NCBI GenBank assembly: GCA_034769895.1
Contig: CM068372.1
Location: 434,079,958-434,143,957, forward strand
Source of the DNA: Magicicada septendecula
Taxonomy: Eukaryota; Arthropoda; Insecta; Hemiptera; Cicadidae
Direction of reading: 5' to 3'
DNA length: 64,000 bases
This document shows positions 24,609 through 36,275 of the stretch, piece by piece. The position numbers were made by a program, and so were the translations under genes. The first letter of the stretch is position 1, and every line of letters begins with the position of its first letter. Below the pieces are notes generated by a model. The model was not told the DNA's origin. It worked only from the letters and a program-made list of their open reading frames with translations, and did no database searches.

Positions 24609-25029
24609 ATTTATATTATTATTAAATTTAAATTACACAGAGGGATTATGTTATATATTTACATTGTTTTCTAAAATTAAGGTATATAATTTAAATAATA
24701 TACACCATTCTTTAAACTATACACTTTATTTCTTTCATTGTATTTTGAAGGCTAGGCAACTTAAACCTTTAGCCCAATGATATCTGCCAGGGGTAATACT
24801 AGACTGATTGTTTTGTTCTCATTTATACTTATCATAGTTTACTCAATAAACGTGAAAAGTCGTACACACTAAGACGCAAAGCAACGTTTTTAGAGCCGAT
24901 ACAGTAATCTTGCTACTTTTAGGAGGACAGAGTTCTGTCTATCACTAAAAGTTCGTTTTCAGGTCTTCTTTCAGATTACCATTTACTCTGTGTCTCCGCT
25001 TTTCCGCTTTAGTTCTGCAAGAGTAGTAC
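24609..25029. other. No gene recognised
   Basis: AT-rich DNA with no supported signal. Confidence 0.6.
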
Positions 25030-25860
25030 AGTCTTCGATTATGTGGTTTCACTGTACGTGCTCCGCCACAATTGAAGACAGGTCGGTCTTGTTTTTGTAG
25101 GAGGTACGAAGACCTCAAGTATGTGTGTTCAATTTGCAGTCTGGTGATCCAAAATTGTTCAAGACGACTGCGACCACCTACTACATGCTACTTACGGACG
25201 CGCTGCTTCACGGCAGAAAGTTTGCACTGCCGTCAATTCCACATCTGCTGCCACACGATCTCTAGCCTGAAGACTACACCATTTCGGATAGTGTTAGTGC
25301 AGTGTAGAGGCGCAATAAAATGATCCTATCTGCTCCTCAAGTCATATGGGAGATGTGTCTAATGGCATTACAGAGGATAAAGTCGTCCAAATGCGTATAC
25401 CAAGTCAAGTGTCTATTGAAAGTTAGGCCCTCAAGTATGATTGCGGGGATATAGTGCAGCCAGACACCTTTTGTGATTAACATCGGGTCAGGGTTTCTTG
25501 GTCGCTTTTAACTGAAGTGGACAGAGGTCGTCATTGTTGACGAAAAAGAAAAGCCTAAGTTGATAACCTTTTCTACCAACGTGTCTATAGCGCCTTGCAT
25601 TTTACATTTGGTCGAATGGAACAGCGCAACTTCGTCAACATACAAGCACTTCCCAACTGATGTTTCTATACCCTCAAAGATCCCGTTGATTGCAACTGTA
25701 CAAAACGTCCCGCTCAACGGACATCACTGTGGTACTCAATTTTCCAGAATGTGTGGGGCGATAGTGATTGTCCGACCCGAACACGGCAAGTTCCGTCTCT
25801 GGAAAAGCTGGAAATAAGTTTAGACTCGTTACTTCGGAACCATGTACCTGTTGCATGACA
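25030..25860 (-). pseudogene. Jockey-type LINE, reverse transcriptase part
   Basis: On the minus strand the RT catalytic region reads CLYVDEVALFHSTKCKMQG (25.6 kb; family motif YxDD, here YVDE), followed by GFSFSSTMTTSVHF. Next comes the thumb-proximal pattern NPDPMLITKG...LEGLTFNRHLTWYTH (about 25375-25505), which is highly typical of Jockey/CR1-group LINEs. Further along, LLRLYTALTLS matches the usual 'LLRLY.ALV.S' block near 25310. Frames shift several times and stops are present, so it is an old fossil. The loss of the second aspartate of YxDD would itself abolish catalysis. Confidence 0.75.
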
Positions 25861-25914
25861 TATCTTCACATTTTATCGAATACTTAACCAAATCAAAGAA
25901 TACTGCAACCATAC

Positions 25915-26462
25915 TGTTACGACGTTACAGAACAATCTACGTGTTTCTGGAACGATCCAGTGGAATCCGGCTGTAATGTCATGGCGTACGAGATTCTCGA
26001 CATGCGTTGCGAGATTGTTCCGGGACTCACCGGTCTGCGCCTGCTGTGTGTAAGGCCGCAACCAATTGTGTTCTGGTGTTTCCTAGTTGCCTTCTTGATG
26101 TACCGTTAGCGAAAAAAATCTGAAACCTCAGCGGGGTATAAATACAAGTACTCAGAGATGTTTAGTTCAGTTATTGTCGGGCGAAACTCTTTGAGTTTGA
26201 GTTGCGATATCTCAGTGCGGTTCGAGTATTATGTGTTATGTGTTTTATGATTGTGCGGTGCAATTCTAATACAATAGTGTTTTATATCAGTTAACATTTT
26301 TATTGCGTGTGAACCATTTTTATTTGATTTGTTGTAAGAGACTGTCTTGTTAATTACAAACTGTTTAATTGTGATAATTTAAGCTGGTGATTAGTAACTT
26401 AATCGGTGTCTTGTATTTTGTTTTCCACTGAACCATATGACGATCAACAGGCCGTCGTAACA
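25915..26462 (+). mobile_element. Gypsy solo LTR inserted in the LINE
   Basis: A 548-bp unit runs from TGTTACGACGTTACAG to GGCCGTCGTAACA, flanked by ATAC and ATAT (a 4-bp duplication with one difference). A TATA-like GGGGTATAAATAC at about 26135 marks the promoter. The sequence matches, in reverse complement, the LTRs of the two-LTR element at 32467-36045 along most of its length (for example TTGTAAGAGACTGTCTTGTTAATTACAAACTG, read in short blocks). It is the same family and a plus-strand insertion. Confidence 0.88.
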
Positions 26463-26840
26463 ATATGTTTCCCTAAGATGAAACTGTTATTAATTGCGTT
26501 CTGCAGATATACTAGTTTATCAGTGGAGATCTGGGAACATTCTCCACGTCAGACGGGGAGAAAGGCTCAGAACAACGCCTCCCGTAGTTCTGATGTTTGA
26601 TGTCACATCACAGAGTAACGATTTGTATCTCCTCATATTAAAAAGTTTTTGTGCCTTCAAATGTGTTTCCACCAGGCAAAGATAAATCGCTGTCTTTCTG
26701 GGCAGTCGAATTTTTAGACCGATATAATGTAAAGTGTAACAGTTGATATTCCACTGAAGGATGCTTCCCATGCTGGATGTTAAAAAATCCGTGGCTACGG
26801 ACCATGCTAATTTCCTTGGTTTCCCTTTCAGATTCATTGG
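26463..26840 (-). pseudogene. Jockey-type LINE, endonuclease (APE/EEP) N-terminal part
   Basis: The minus-strand peptide has SILQWNINCYTLHYIGLKI, matching the 'ILQWNINGL..H...L' opening of LINE apurinic-like endonucleases. It then has YLCLVETHLKAQ (family: I.LQETHL), with the catalytic glutamate of the ETHL motif preserved, and then the GGVVLSLSPRL block. It lies on the same strand as the RT fragment at 25030-25860, and a solo LTR separates the two. The middle of the LINE (rest of endonuclease and RT start) is absent, so a deletion accompanies the insertion. Confidence 0.75.
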
Positions 26841-27162
26841 GAGACAACATCAGAAAATTTCATGTATTTGCCGAAGTTTGATGTTTACTCTTCACCCTCC
26901 GAGGAGGACTATTTTCTGGACGAGCGTTTTTCAGTGATATTTTAAAAATAGTATTATTCTGAAAACCTATCATCTAGTTTGCATGAGTACCAGGAAATAA
27001 CAGGCTATTGCGGCAGAGCCCTTGATACCACGGCTAGGGGTAAACACAACAGAGTGCGCTCTAGTGCCCTGAAGCCATGGTTCGCGACTCAATAACATAG
27101 AGCAATCCACCAATTTCCACGATTGCTTCCACCTTGGGTTATGGTGTGTTTTTAAGCGGTAT
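26841..27162. other. No gene recognised
   Basis: May include the LINE's 5' untranslated part. No supported signal; the open frame at 26970-27209 on the minus strand has no recognisable domain. Confidence 0.45.
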
Positions 27163-28317
27163 GGTAAACTTGGGTAAACTCGTGATAAAATACCAATCGT
27201 GCTAACCAAAAATTTTTAATTCTTGTTTTCTGTTTTAATGTTTGGAAAGAATGGTTTCTAAGGACTTTATAGTACTAAAATTTTTTGGATAAAACAACAT
27301 ATTATATTTATTTTAATTAAATTCCGAAACAATGTCCTTGCTTGGCAATCTTATGATATTCCAGGTAATCTCGTGACAACACTCCTCTATACTGGTAATA
27401 TCACGACTTTACCTGGATTGAGCCAATCTTGTGATACTCCTGACCTCTAAAATCATAAATAAAATAAAGTTAAAATCATACGCAGAATTATCACTGTTGC
27501 ACATCACTATAGAAAAATCATTCCAATTAGTGCTTTCAAGCTTCTCACCTCATCGTCAGATCGGAAAAATCAGACAAATTCTCCGATCTGACGATGAGCT
27601 GAGAAGCTTGAAAGTACTAATCGGAATAATTTTTCTATAGTGGTTTGCAACAGTGATAATTCCGTTTGTGATTAGAACCACTAACATAACTTTCTTAATT
27701 AAAATCATACGGTCAGAAGCATGAAAATTAAAAACTCCATTAATAATAAAATTGTACGGAGAAATCCAATCCAGGAAATAAAAACTATCTAAAATTTTAG
27801 TAGAAAAATGTAAAAGATTTATATTTAATGGAAGTCTTTTTCAGAAGTAAATGTCAAAAAGTATATACATTTTTTCATTACTAGGAAGCGTCTTTACTTT
27901 GAAAACAACACAAAACCTTTAAGAAATTACGATCCGGAGATCAGGTCCTACAACGTATACACCGTCCATAATCTATCAAAATATGTACCATCGTATTCAT
28001 TATGTATTAACCGATAATATAAGACTAAATTTGAAACTTAATACATTGAATTACATTTACGGTAGAATCAAAATACACGTCCTATTAACAGATACAGACA
28101 AATAAGAAATATTTCTTATCTTTCACTTCAAAACGTTGCAAAACAATGAACACGTGTAAAACTGACGTCTACAATATCTCAAAATGAATATTAGAATGCG
28201 CTGCGCTCAACAGGAAAAACTAGGCATTTGTGGGAGCATATCGTTAACCCGTGACAAGGTTCACAAAAAGTATCACGAGATTACCCCTATCACGAGTATA
28301 CCCGAGTTTACCATACG
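27163..28317. mobile_element. Possible inverted-repeat element with GTAAACTCGTGATA motifs
   Basis: The left end reads ATGGTAAACTTGGGTAAACTCGTGATA. The right end, reverse-complemented, reads ATGGTAAACTCGGGTATACTCGTGATAG, followed by a second GGTAATCTCGTGATAC. The motif also recurs inside near 27370 (GGTAATCTCGTGAC) and, inverted, near 27398. Together these suggest a roughly 1.15-kb element with terminal and subterminal repeats. No clear target duplication or transposase was found, so the call is tentative. A palindromic MITE lies inside it. Confidence 0.4.
27474..27673. mobile_element. Palindromic MITE, copy 1
   Basis: This is an almost fully palindromic 200-bp unit. Left arm AATCATACGCAGAATTATCAC..., with CACTATAGAAAAATCATTCC, GCTTTCAAGCTTCTCA and CATCGTCAGATCGGA, reappears inverted on the right to AATTCCGTTTGTGATT. 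A second copy lies at 54824-55017. No coding capacity. The superfamily is unresolved because no target duplication could be fixed. Confidence 0.88.
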
Positions 28318-31300
28318 TACAACCTTGTCAAACTCTCTAACCAGAGTCATCATTAACCTACTCCTTTAGTCCAAAACTGCGCTCTTTAAGAAAAGTCAAT
28401 GAAATCCCAATTTATTTTGTAGCATTTCCGATACATTTCCCTTTTGTGGTCAGAACTTTATCCAAACGTCATTTATTATTTTTTATTCTATTCACATCTC
28501 CTCATTATTTACTCAGGCGACTGATTTCGTTCTCTCCATTTTTTCTAAATTCAAAAGTCCCATTCTGTACCTATCTGTTTTCTCCCATAGTCCACATTTC
28601 ACATCTGTCTAGACACAGCTAGTCACCATTCACCTTATTCTTTAGCCATAGCAATTCTACTTACTTAATATCGCTGTCAGGTTGTTTTTGATAACTATGT
28701 TTTATTATTGGCTTATGATTTTTAACTGAGAGATGGTGATGAGAGTTTTATTCTCATAAGAAATCTCAAATAACCTGCAACCTTCCTTATTTCTTATTCT
28801 CAAAGCATGTTACCCACTTTACTTTTATTCTCACCTTTCTCGCAATACAGAGTCTATTCTTCTTCTTTCTTTCGATGGCGCATACTCCATATCAATCCAT
28901 AGTGTCCTCAGTTGACCTATTACAGGCCTCTTCCTCTCAAGCTCTGGCATTTATCATGTACCGGCATCTATTCCTGCACTGTCCCGCAACCGCCGGCTCC
29001 TTACCCACTAGCCGTTTTCCTTCTTATTGTCTTCTGTACATTTGTACAGTGTCTCTAACGACACTTCACAGTTGTAAATCACAGTACAAAATAATTTTCT
29101 TTCTTTAAAACACGTGGTAAATTCTGCAGTTAATACGTGTATCTACGTCACTCAATGTGACAGTTGTATACGACGCAGAAATTGAGTGTGATATCTAACG
29201 TATGTGTTAACCTCTACATCACCGTTTAGGAGTCCGGTCAGTTCAGTGAAAGGACATTGTATGCTGGGATGTACGAGTAATGGTCAGTGTAAAACTTGAG
29301 CTTTAAGTCAATACGATTAACTGCAACGTTCAATTATAAGCAGGTGAAATCATACTTATACTTTACGACGTAAGTTCTTAACAAAAATGATAAATAACGA
29401 CTTTTAATAATTCCAAGAAACGTTTAATAACTTACAATATATCTGTTGCAAAATATAACGTTTGTATAGGTACCGTCTCCTTCATCAAACGTTGAGGTAG
29501 AAAGTCCTGTTGACTGCGTAATTACAGTTTGACACAAATATAGCTCAATACAGAAGTCATGTCTCGCAACTTATAATTAAGAACACTATTAACAGAAAAC
29601 ATTAAAATATTACAGGGACCAGGGACGCAAAAACAATAAAATCATCGATACAGCTTAGAGCTTACATTAAATATTCAAGAATATATTTATAGAGTTCGAA
29701 TACAAATTTACATAGATTTACTTTTTCCACAGAGACAATTCCGCACTTCTAAGAACGTAGGCCTATTAATGGTGCCATCACCGTGGTCACCATTACTGTC
29801 ATCATCATCATCTTCGTTATCATCATCATCATCATATTCTTCTTTTTCTTCAAGAATTAAATAAAAAACAATTTGTTTCGGTCCCAACCGGACAGACTAG
29901 AGGTTGTGACTCCAGCGTTTCTTCGAAAACAATTGTACATAATTGTCATTTTCAGGGGGGGGGGTTAATTCTGGTAAATATGTTCTATAAATAGAAGTGC
30001 AGCTTACGTGTCATGTAAGTGAGACAGGAAAGTGTAATGTTTCTTATGTAACTCTTGTAAGTGGTTTTAAACTCGTGTTGGCGTTAATGACTTTACTAAA
30101 TTGCTTACGTAAGCCAACCTGACATTTGCCCGGCCAACAGGCACAGCTAATGTGATTTATGGCTTTTCCGTGATTATAATATCTTGTATCACTTGGAATA
30201 TGAAACACGTGTCATAAATTGTAACTTCTTCCGTCATTCATCTCCAACTGTCACGGAAGTTCAAACGGTTAAATGTTAATTTGCTTATGTCAGTGTTACT
30301 TACGCCACATCCAGTAATTATAATACATTGGCAAAGTTGGAAACGAAGTAGCCTAAATGTCCTGCAGTGCTCTGTAACTAACTTGTTTATTCAATAATAA
30401 AATGTTGGGATTTGGGTGAAGAAAAGTTGACACAGTGGAGAAATCGTCAATTATATGCAACAATCAAATAAAACGGGGTAAGTAAAAGGGTTCGGCTTGG
30501 GGTTACGGGTAATTAAAAAGGTAAATAAAAATGTTTACATCTGGGAAATTGTTACTTTTTGTAATTATGTTATTACTAGAGTAGATATAAATAATTATTT
30601 AGTTAATTTGTTTCCACACAAATCTATTGGACAATGCGTTTATTTCTCCTACATATTACTTACATCATAATTCTTTTGTATATAATTTGTTTTTTCCTAA
30701 TCTATGTGATAATGTTTCCTACTAAAAATTCTACTTCTAGGCTATTAGTTTATCGACAAATTTTATTTTTATTATATATTTGATCAATACTAAAAATCCT
30801 AAGAGGGATTTGTATAGTTCATTATCACTTAAAAATGTCCGATCTATTTTTGTCTGTTTGAAGAGTGATTACCTTAGTTTAAATAACAAGTTGTTGACTG
30901 TACATAATATTATATTATAAATTTAGAATGGTATAGTTTTAAATTTAGAATGGTATAGGTATTATCTTTTACCTATCGTACGATAGTGGTTAGCATTAAA
31001 ACTCGGAGATTTTAAATGTCAAACGTTCAGCCGTAGTACATCAGCCACGTTCACTGCTCCGTCTACTTGGCAATTTGCTTTTAATTGAAGTGCGAGATTG
31101 ATTCACTGATGTCGTAACTGTACATAACGTACGGTTACTTACTATTAATATATATTGCAACGATACATATTCGCCCATGGTAATTTATTTGTAAATATAA
31201 AATAAATATGAACAGTTGTACATAACTCCAAATGGAGCATACGGGAGCAAACAAGATTTAGACAATACTTAAACGAACTCCTGTTTTGGAACAATAAGTT

Positions 31301-31364
31301 ACTTGGTTTCTGAAGAGTGGCAAACTGCGAGTGTGTGTGTATACACAGTGTTTCTGCCGTGTGT
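28318..31364. other. No gene recognised (3 kb); (ATC)n near 29800
   Basis: AT-rich. The open frame at 28875-29108 on the plus strand shows no domain. A TCATCA-type microsatellite runs from about 29797 to 29836, followed by a TTCTTC run. A nine-base G run lies near 29957. Confidence 0.5.
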
Positions 31365-31934
31365 GTACGAACATTTTGGAGAAAATAAAAACAGATTTTT
31401 TTCTATAGAATATAGTAACCGATTTCTTTTAACTCTTTCATTGTATGGCAAAATCCGATAAAAGTATATATCAGAATATTTACGTCCACTTTTGTCTTTG
31501 GTAATTGAAATTAGCAACCAGGTTTTGATAATATTCAGAACCACTTTCTATTGGTTCTTGCACTTGGGATGGTAATAATGAACTTGGCCACAAACCAGGA
31601 TCATCAGAGACTGGCAAATACCCATCTTCTACACCAAGTGTACATTTTACCATTATTTCTTCGCACGTTTGGACCGGCTCGATTGAAATTTAAGGTAATT
31701 CCCAAACCAAAACCGTTTCATATTTTTTCTGATTCTTATGTTCTGTTGTTAATTCCAATGGTAACTGTGACGTTGATGGACAATCAGCACTGGTATTGGT
31801 ATCTTGAGTATTCTTTGGTTTCGGAAAAACTGAGTAATTTTAAAGTTATATTTTTCTAAGTCTTCCTCTCGCTTTCTCTTTTTTAGTAAGTTCTGATGCC
31901 CAGAAAGTTTTTTCTGTTTTTCTTCCATCAACAT
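31365..31934 (-). pseudogene. hAT transposase fragment, ZMYM-type N-terminal region
   Basis: The minus-strand start MLMEEKQKKLSGHQNLLKKR continues KREEDLEKYNFKITQFF. This is the basic 'K.LSG.Q.R.KRK....F' opening of hAT transposases related to vertebrate ZMYM1/5-like proteins. Further along in shifted frames come DDPGLWPSSL and then KSGRKYSDIYFYRILPYNER, VKRNRLLYS and LFLFSPKC, matching the TTF-type zinc-finger block (usually 'R.F...YY.R.L.NGEKV.R.WL.YS...FC..CKLF'). It is broken by frameshifts and stops. The DDE core and C-terminal dimerisation region are missing. It is an old 5' fragment. Confidence 0.7.
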
Positions 31935-32462
31935 CTTAAAAAAATGAAAAAAGTAGAAAAATTAAAAGTAAAAAAGTAGAAACAAGAAAGTAAAAAATAA
32001 CGATTATAGGAACTATCGCGTAAAATGCTTTTTTTAAAAAACACTCAAAAAGTCACCCTTTCAAATATTTTACCTTAGTTTTGAAACATTTAGAAGGTCT
32101 ATATACTAAACTGTGGAGACACAACACATACGAAAACTTAAAAAATATAAAATATTTGACGTTTACCAAGTGGTTCAAATGGGTGATTACATTCTTTAAT
32201 TTTGGTACTCCGTAATAGGTCGATTTTTCTAGACAAAAAAATATTTCCAGCATCTCAAAATTCACGCCAATCTAGATTAAACAATAACAATTATAAATTA
32301 AATATTTTTGTCTGTCAAAAAGTGACATATAAGGTACTGTTATATGATTTAAAATAAAATAACAATGTACAGGATATTCCACTTAAAAATCGAAAATTTA
32401 GATCCTTTCCAGCTAAACCAAAATTGATTTTCAAATATCGACTACATCAAAAAAGTACGTTT
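31935..32462. other. No gene recognised
   Basis: AT-rich; may include the 5' noncoding part of the hAT fragment. An open frame at 32053-32265 on the minus strand has no recognisable domain. Confidence 0.5.
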
Positions 32463-32466
32463 ATAT

Positions 32467-32984
32467 TGTTACGTCGGTCTACTGAACGTCGTATGGTACA
32501 GTGGAACACAAAATAGAAGACACCAACTAAGTCACTAATCACCAGGTTTAATTATCACAACTAAACAGTTTGTAATTAACAAGACAGTCTCTTACAACAA
32601 ATCAATAAAAATTGTTCACACGCAATAAAAAATGTCAACTGATATAAAACACAATTGTATTAAAATCGTCCCGCACAATTATAAAACACGTAACACTTCG
32701 CCACAATACTCGAACCGCACTGAGCGTCATTGAAACTGAACAAACTCAAAGTGAACGTCATTGAGTACTCGTATGTATACCCCGCCAAAATACTATAATA
32801 TTCCGTACTGCGCATTAACAATACAGAAAAACATTAGAGCGTAATTCAATGCGGCCATGACACAGTTCACGCGGCTTCTGTCACAGTCTACTAATGCGTC
32901 GAGAATCACGTACGCCACACATAATACAGCCGGATTCCTCTGGAACATTCGATAAACACGAGACTGTTCTGTAATGTCGTAACA
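32467..32984 (-). repeat. 3' LTR of the two-LTR Gypsy element
   Basis: It matches 35532-36045 over its whole length. In plus orientation it starts TGTTACGTCGG and ends ATGTCGTAACA. The same family occurs as solo LTRs at 11616, 25915 and 44701. Confidence 0.93.
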
Positions 32985-32996
32985 CTTCCTCCTCCT
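32985..32996 (-). promoter_or_regulatory. Polypurine tract of the Gypsy element
   Basis: Reads GGAGGAGGAAG on the minus strand, immediately upstream of the 3' LTR. This is where plus-strand DNA synthesis is primed in the family. Confidence 0.7.
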
Positions 32997-33126
32997 TAAG
33001 CCTGTTCGTCCCGAACTGGCAAACCGTCTCTGAAGTAATAGTTGGCCAGGCGATCTAGATGGACGTATTTGCACTTTCGCTGTCCTTCCTGTTGAATCCG
33101 ATAAACAACATCGTTGATTCTTTTTT

Positions 33127-35440
33127 TCACAGTGTATGGCCCTTCCCAGTTAGTCTAAAGCTTAAGTGAGCGACCACGACGGCGCTTTGGGTTGAACAAC
33201 CAGACCTGATCTCCATCTTGGAAACCCACACTATTGCAGCAAATGTCGTACGGTACCGAGTTTTCATTTTATCACTGGCAATCTTCAGCCGTCCTCTTAT
33301 CAAGCGATTCATTTCTCGCAGTTGCTTTTTAATTTGCGAGGAATAGTTCTGTGGCTCTTGAGACCTAGTCTCAGGTGATCCAAACATCAGCTTCCCAGGA
33401 ATATGAGTCTTCCGCTCAACCAGTAGGTTTGCGGGAATCACTCCCATTGCGTCATGTACCGATGACCTAAACACCACTGGCTGGTCCAAGTCTGATTGGC
33501 TCTCGTCAGCAACTTCTTGCGTGACTTTATCTTTAGTAACGTTTTCCCCGGATTCTTCCATCAACTCAGGAACAAGCAAGATACTTGTCTCGACACCCAT
33601 AGTTGGCTTTTTAATCACTTCGTTTGTCGTTACACTTATTTGTATTTTCTCTGCTAGTTCTTCCTCCATTTCCGCTTGCAATAGGGAGGGTTCCTCTTAA
33701 CCAGTCCTATTGATGTTTTCTTCAACGTAGACACTGTCATTTTAGCCATGCAAAGCTTTATCTTCTCTTGGCCAAACCTCAGGACATTCTCTCTTAAGTC
33801 CACAACGAATCCGCAGGCATTCATAATGTCCGTGCCAAGAATCACTTCATCGACAATATCTGCAACGAGCATTTGGTGGCTAAACTCGAAAAGACCCAGG
33901 CGTACTCGTTCGTCTACCTCTCCTAGCACCTTGACGAGGCTTCCAGTCACTGTCTGAATTGTACAAGAGCTAATTTGAGGCTGGCGGTTGCTGACTAAGT
34001 CGGACGCACAGTGGACACTGTTGGGCCCGTGTCAACTGTAAATGATGTTGGTTTGCCTTCCGCAAATCCATTAAAGATCAAGTTTCCACTGGTCTTTAGT
34101 GCGATCAATCTCTTATTTCGGTATTTTCTTCTCGCAACAGTCTACCTGTAGATGACCACGTTTTCCACAGTTGTAACACTTCGGTCTTCTGCCTTTTTCC
34201 CATCGTTCAAATTGTTGCGGCGCTCTTGAACTTCTGAATTATTTGTCCGACAACATTGCTTTTCTGCACCCATCGTAACGGCAATGTTATACAAGGATCT
34301 TTTGACTACAATGTGATGGCATAAATTCATTAATGTAACGGGACGCTGACTTGGCATCTTCGAACTCTAGGGCGTGAATAAGAGCTTGTGAGCTATTTCG
34401 GTGTCTTGCCATTCGTAACACTTGCTGAAGTTCACAGTCTCCATTGCCATCACTAAACGTCTGCACCGCAAACCTTATTAGAAAATCTTCTGGTACTTCA
34501 GGATAGGCCAATCTAATCAGTCTGTCGACATTTGCTTCAAACTCTTGAAGACTCTCCCCGGAGCGTTGTCGTCTTGTTCTCAACTGAGCGTAGTACACAT
34601 CTCGCATATATCTATCACCGTACCGTAATTCTAGAGCTTTTATCAACTCGGCATAAGGTGTTCTGGGTGCCAGGTGGCACTTTCTGTAGTTATTCTGCCG
34701 CAAGTCCTTTTAATGCGAGAATGAGTGAAACAGCCTTGTCTTTCCCTGTCCAATTATTTGCGCTTGCATCAACTTCAAATTGACGGAGGTACGTTCCCCA
34801 GTGACTGCTTTCGTCAAAGGTTGAAACTGTCCCTACTGGAGGAAAAGTGACTTTCTCTACTGACTTATTTTCTGTGTCTTTTTTGTCTTTATCATTGGTA
34901 CAGTCTTTTCAAAACGTTGTTTTGGTTATATATTCAGGAACTGCTCAACTTCATTTTTAATTTGTATTCTTATGTTTGCCATTGAGTTTTCTACTGCAGA
35001 TATTTTATTTGACATCGATCCTTCTACAACAAATATTTTTGTAGACATCGATTCTTCAACACTCGTGACAGATTTTTCTACTTCAGCTATTTAAATGTCA
35101 TTGATTCTTGTACCTCCGATGTTTTAGTAACTTGTTTATTAAGCTCACCTCGTAGGAAATCCAATTCTCCGGTACTATGTTCTTCCATCTGTTTCTGCTC
35201 CTGTATTAATGCTTTGATGTCTTCTGTTTTACGCTTCCGTTCCTCTGCTTACAGAAGGAGGGTTTTCTGCTTCGCATCCGCTTTTTCATCTTGTCGTTCT
35301 TCTGCTTCTTCTCTTTCTTGTCTTCGTTCTTCTTTTTGTCGTCTTTCTGCTTCTTCTGCCTCTTTTTGTCGTTCTAATTTTTGTTGTTCCTGTGTCTGCC
35401 GCAGCAGCGATTGGAAAGATTCCATCATCTGACTGGCATC
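33127..35440 (-). pseudogene. Gypsy gag, protease and integrase remains
   Basis: Minus strand, right to left. A glutamine/glutamate/arginine-rich coiled-coil segment (about 35080-35440) opens gag. The gag core has LRTRRQRSGESLQEFEANVD and LIRLAYP (about 34290-34700). A CCHC knuckle CYNCGKRGHLQVDC lies at about 34140-34180. An aspartic protease C-terminal half has the ILGTDIM motif (about 33820). An integrase C-terminal region (about 33130-33430) has LVERKTHIPGKLMFGSP and LKIASDKMKTRY. These are typical of metazoan Gypsy elements. The set is incomplete and broken in several places. Confidence 0.85.
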
Positions 35441-35531
35441 TATTGTTTACGATTAATTATAAATTACGCTCGCCTTGTACAAAGTCTCTACTGTTTTCAC
35501 CGTTAACGGTTCTATTCCACTCTCACACCAT

Positions 35532-36045
35532 TGTTACGACTGATCGTCTTATGGTACAGTGGAACACAAAATACAAGACACCAACTAAGTCACTAATCAC
35601 CAGGTTTATTTATCCACAACTAAACAGTTTGTAATGAACAAGATAGTCTCTTACAACAAATCAATTAAAAATTGTTCACACGCAATAGAAATGTTAATTG
35701 GTATAAAACACAATTGTATTAAAATCGTCCCGCACGCGTATTAAAACACGTAACACTTCGCCACAATACTCGAACCGCACTGAGCGTCATTGAAACTGAA
35801 CAAACTGAAAGTGAACGTTATTGAGTACTCGTATTTATACCCCCCCAAAATACTATAATATTCCATACTGCGGATTAACAATAAAGGAAAACATTAGAGC
35901 GTAATTCATTGCGGCCTTGACACAGTTCGCGCGGCTTCTGCCACAGTCTACTAATGCGTCGAGAATCACGTACGCCACACACATTACAGCCGGATTCCTC
36001 TGGAACATTCGATAAGCATGTAGCCTGCTCTGTAATGTCGAAACA
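35532..36045 (-). repeat. 5' LTR of the two-LTR Gypsy element
   Basis: Pairs with 32467-32984. The sequence just inside (minus strand TGGTGTGAGAGTGG, next to 35531) occupies the primer-binding position; the tRNA is not identified. Confidence 0.92.
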
Positions 36046-36271
36046 ATGTACTAAAATACATCCTATAAATTGTATTCTTTTATTTTAAGAAATAAAAAGT
36101 TAGTATAAGGTAAAAACCATTTCTTGAGTAATTATTATGATCAGATCATTACTTTTCAAATTTAAAAAGTTGGCCTAAATTTAATATAATATGTACATGT
36201 ACTTACTTTAATTTTTATTTTTTTAGTATCAACAATCAGTCAATCACCAAAAGACATCACAAGAAAGATGA
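36046..36271. other. No gene recognised
   Basis: Short AT-rich spacer between two LTR insertions. Confidence 0.6.
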
Positions 36272-36275
36272 ATAT

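Larger units (their letters stand above)
32467..36045 (-). mobile_element. Ty3/Gypsy element with both LTRs, incomplete inside
   Basis: Minus-strand element. The 5' LTR is 35532-36045 (514 bp) and the 3' LTR 32467-32984 (518 bp). Both have TGTTACG...(G/A)AACA ends, and they look somewhat over 90 percent alike by eye, so the insertion is moderately old. Outer flanks are ATAT and ATGT. Recognisable parts in order are a coiled-coil gag N-terminus, gag, zinc knuckle, protease and an integrase C-terminal region; no RT or RNase H was recognised. It is therefore a broken, shortened copy. A purine tract (minus-strand GGAGGAGGAAG) adjoins the 3' LTR. Confidence 0.92.

Noticed and set aside
28430-28640. 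Minus-strand strings (CEMWTMGENR and similar) vaguely like the C-terminal part of an RTE-type LINE
   Set aside because: The match needs several frame changes within about 200 bp, so I cannot support it by eye.
31551-31859. 102-codon plus-strand frame that could be taken for a membrane protein
   Set aside because: It is the antisense shadow of the minus-strand hAT fragment.
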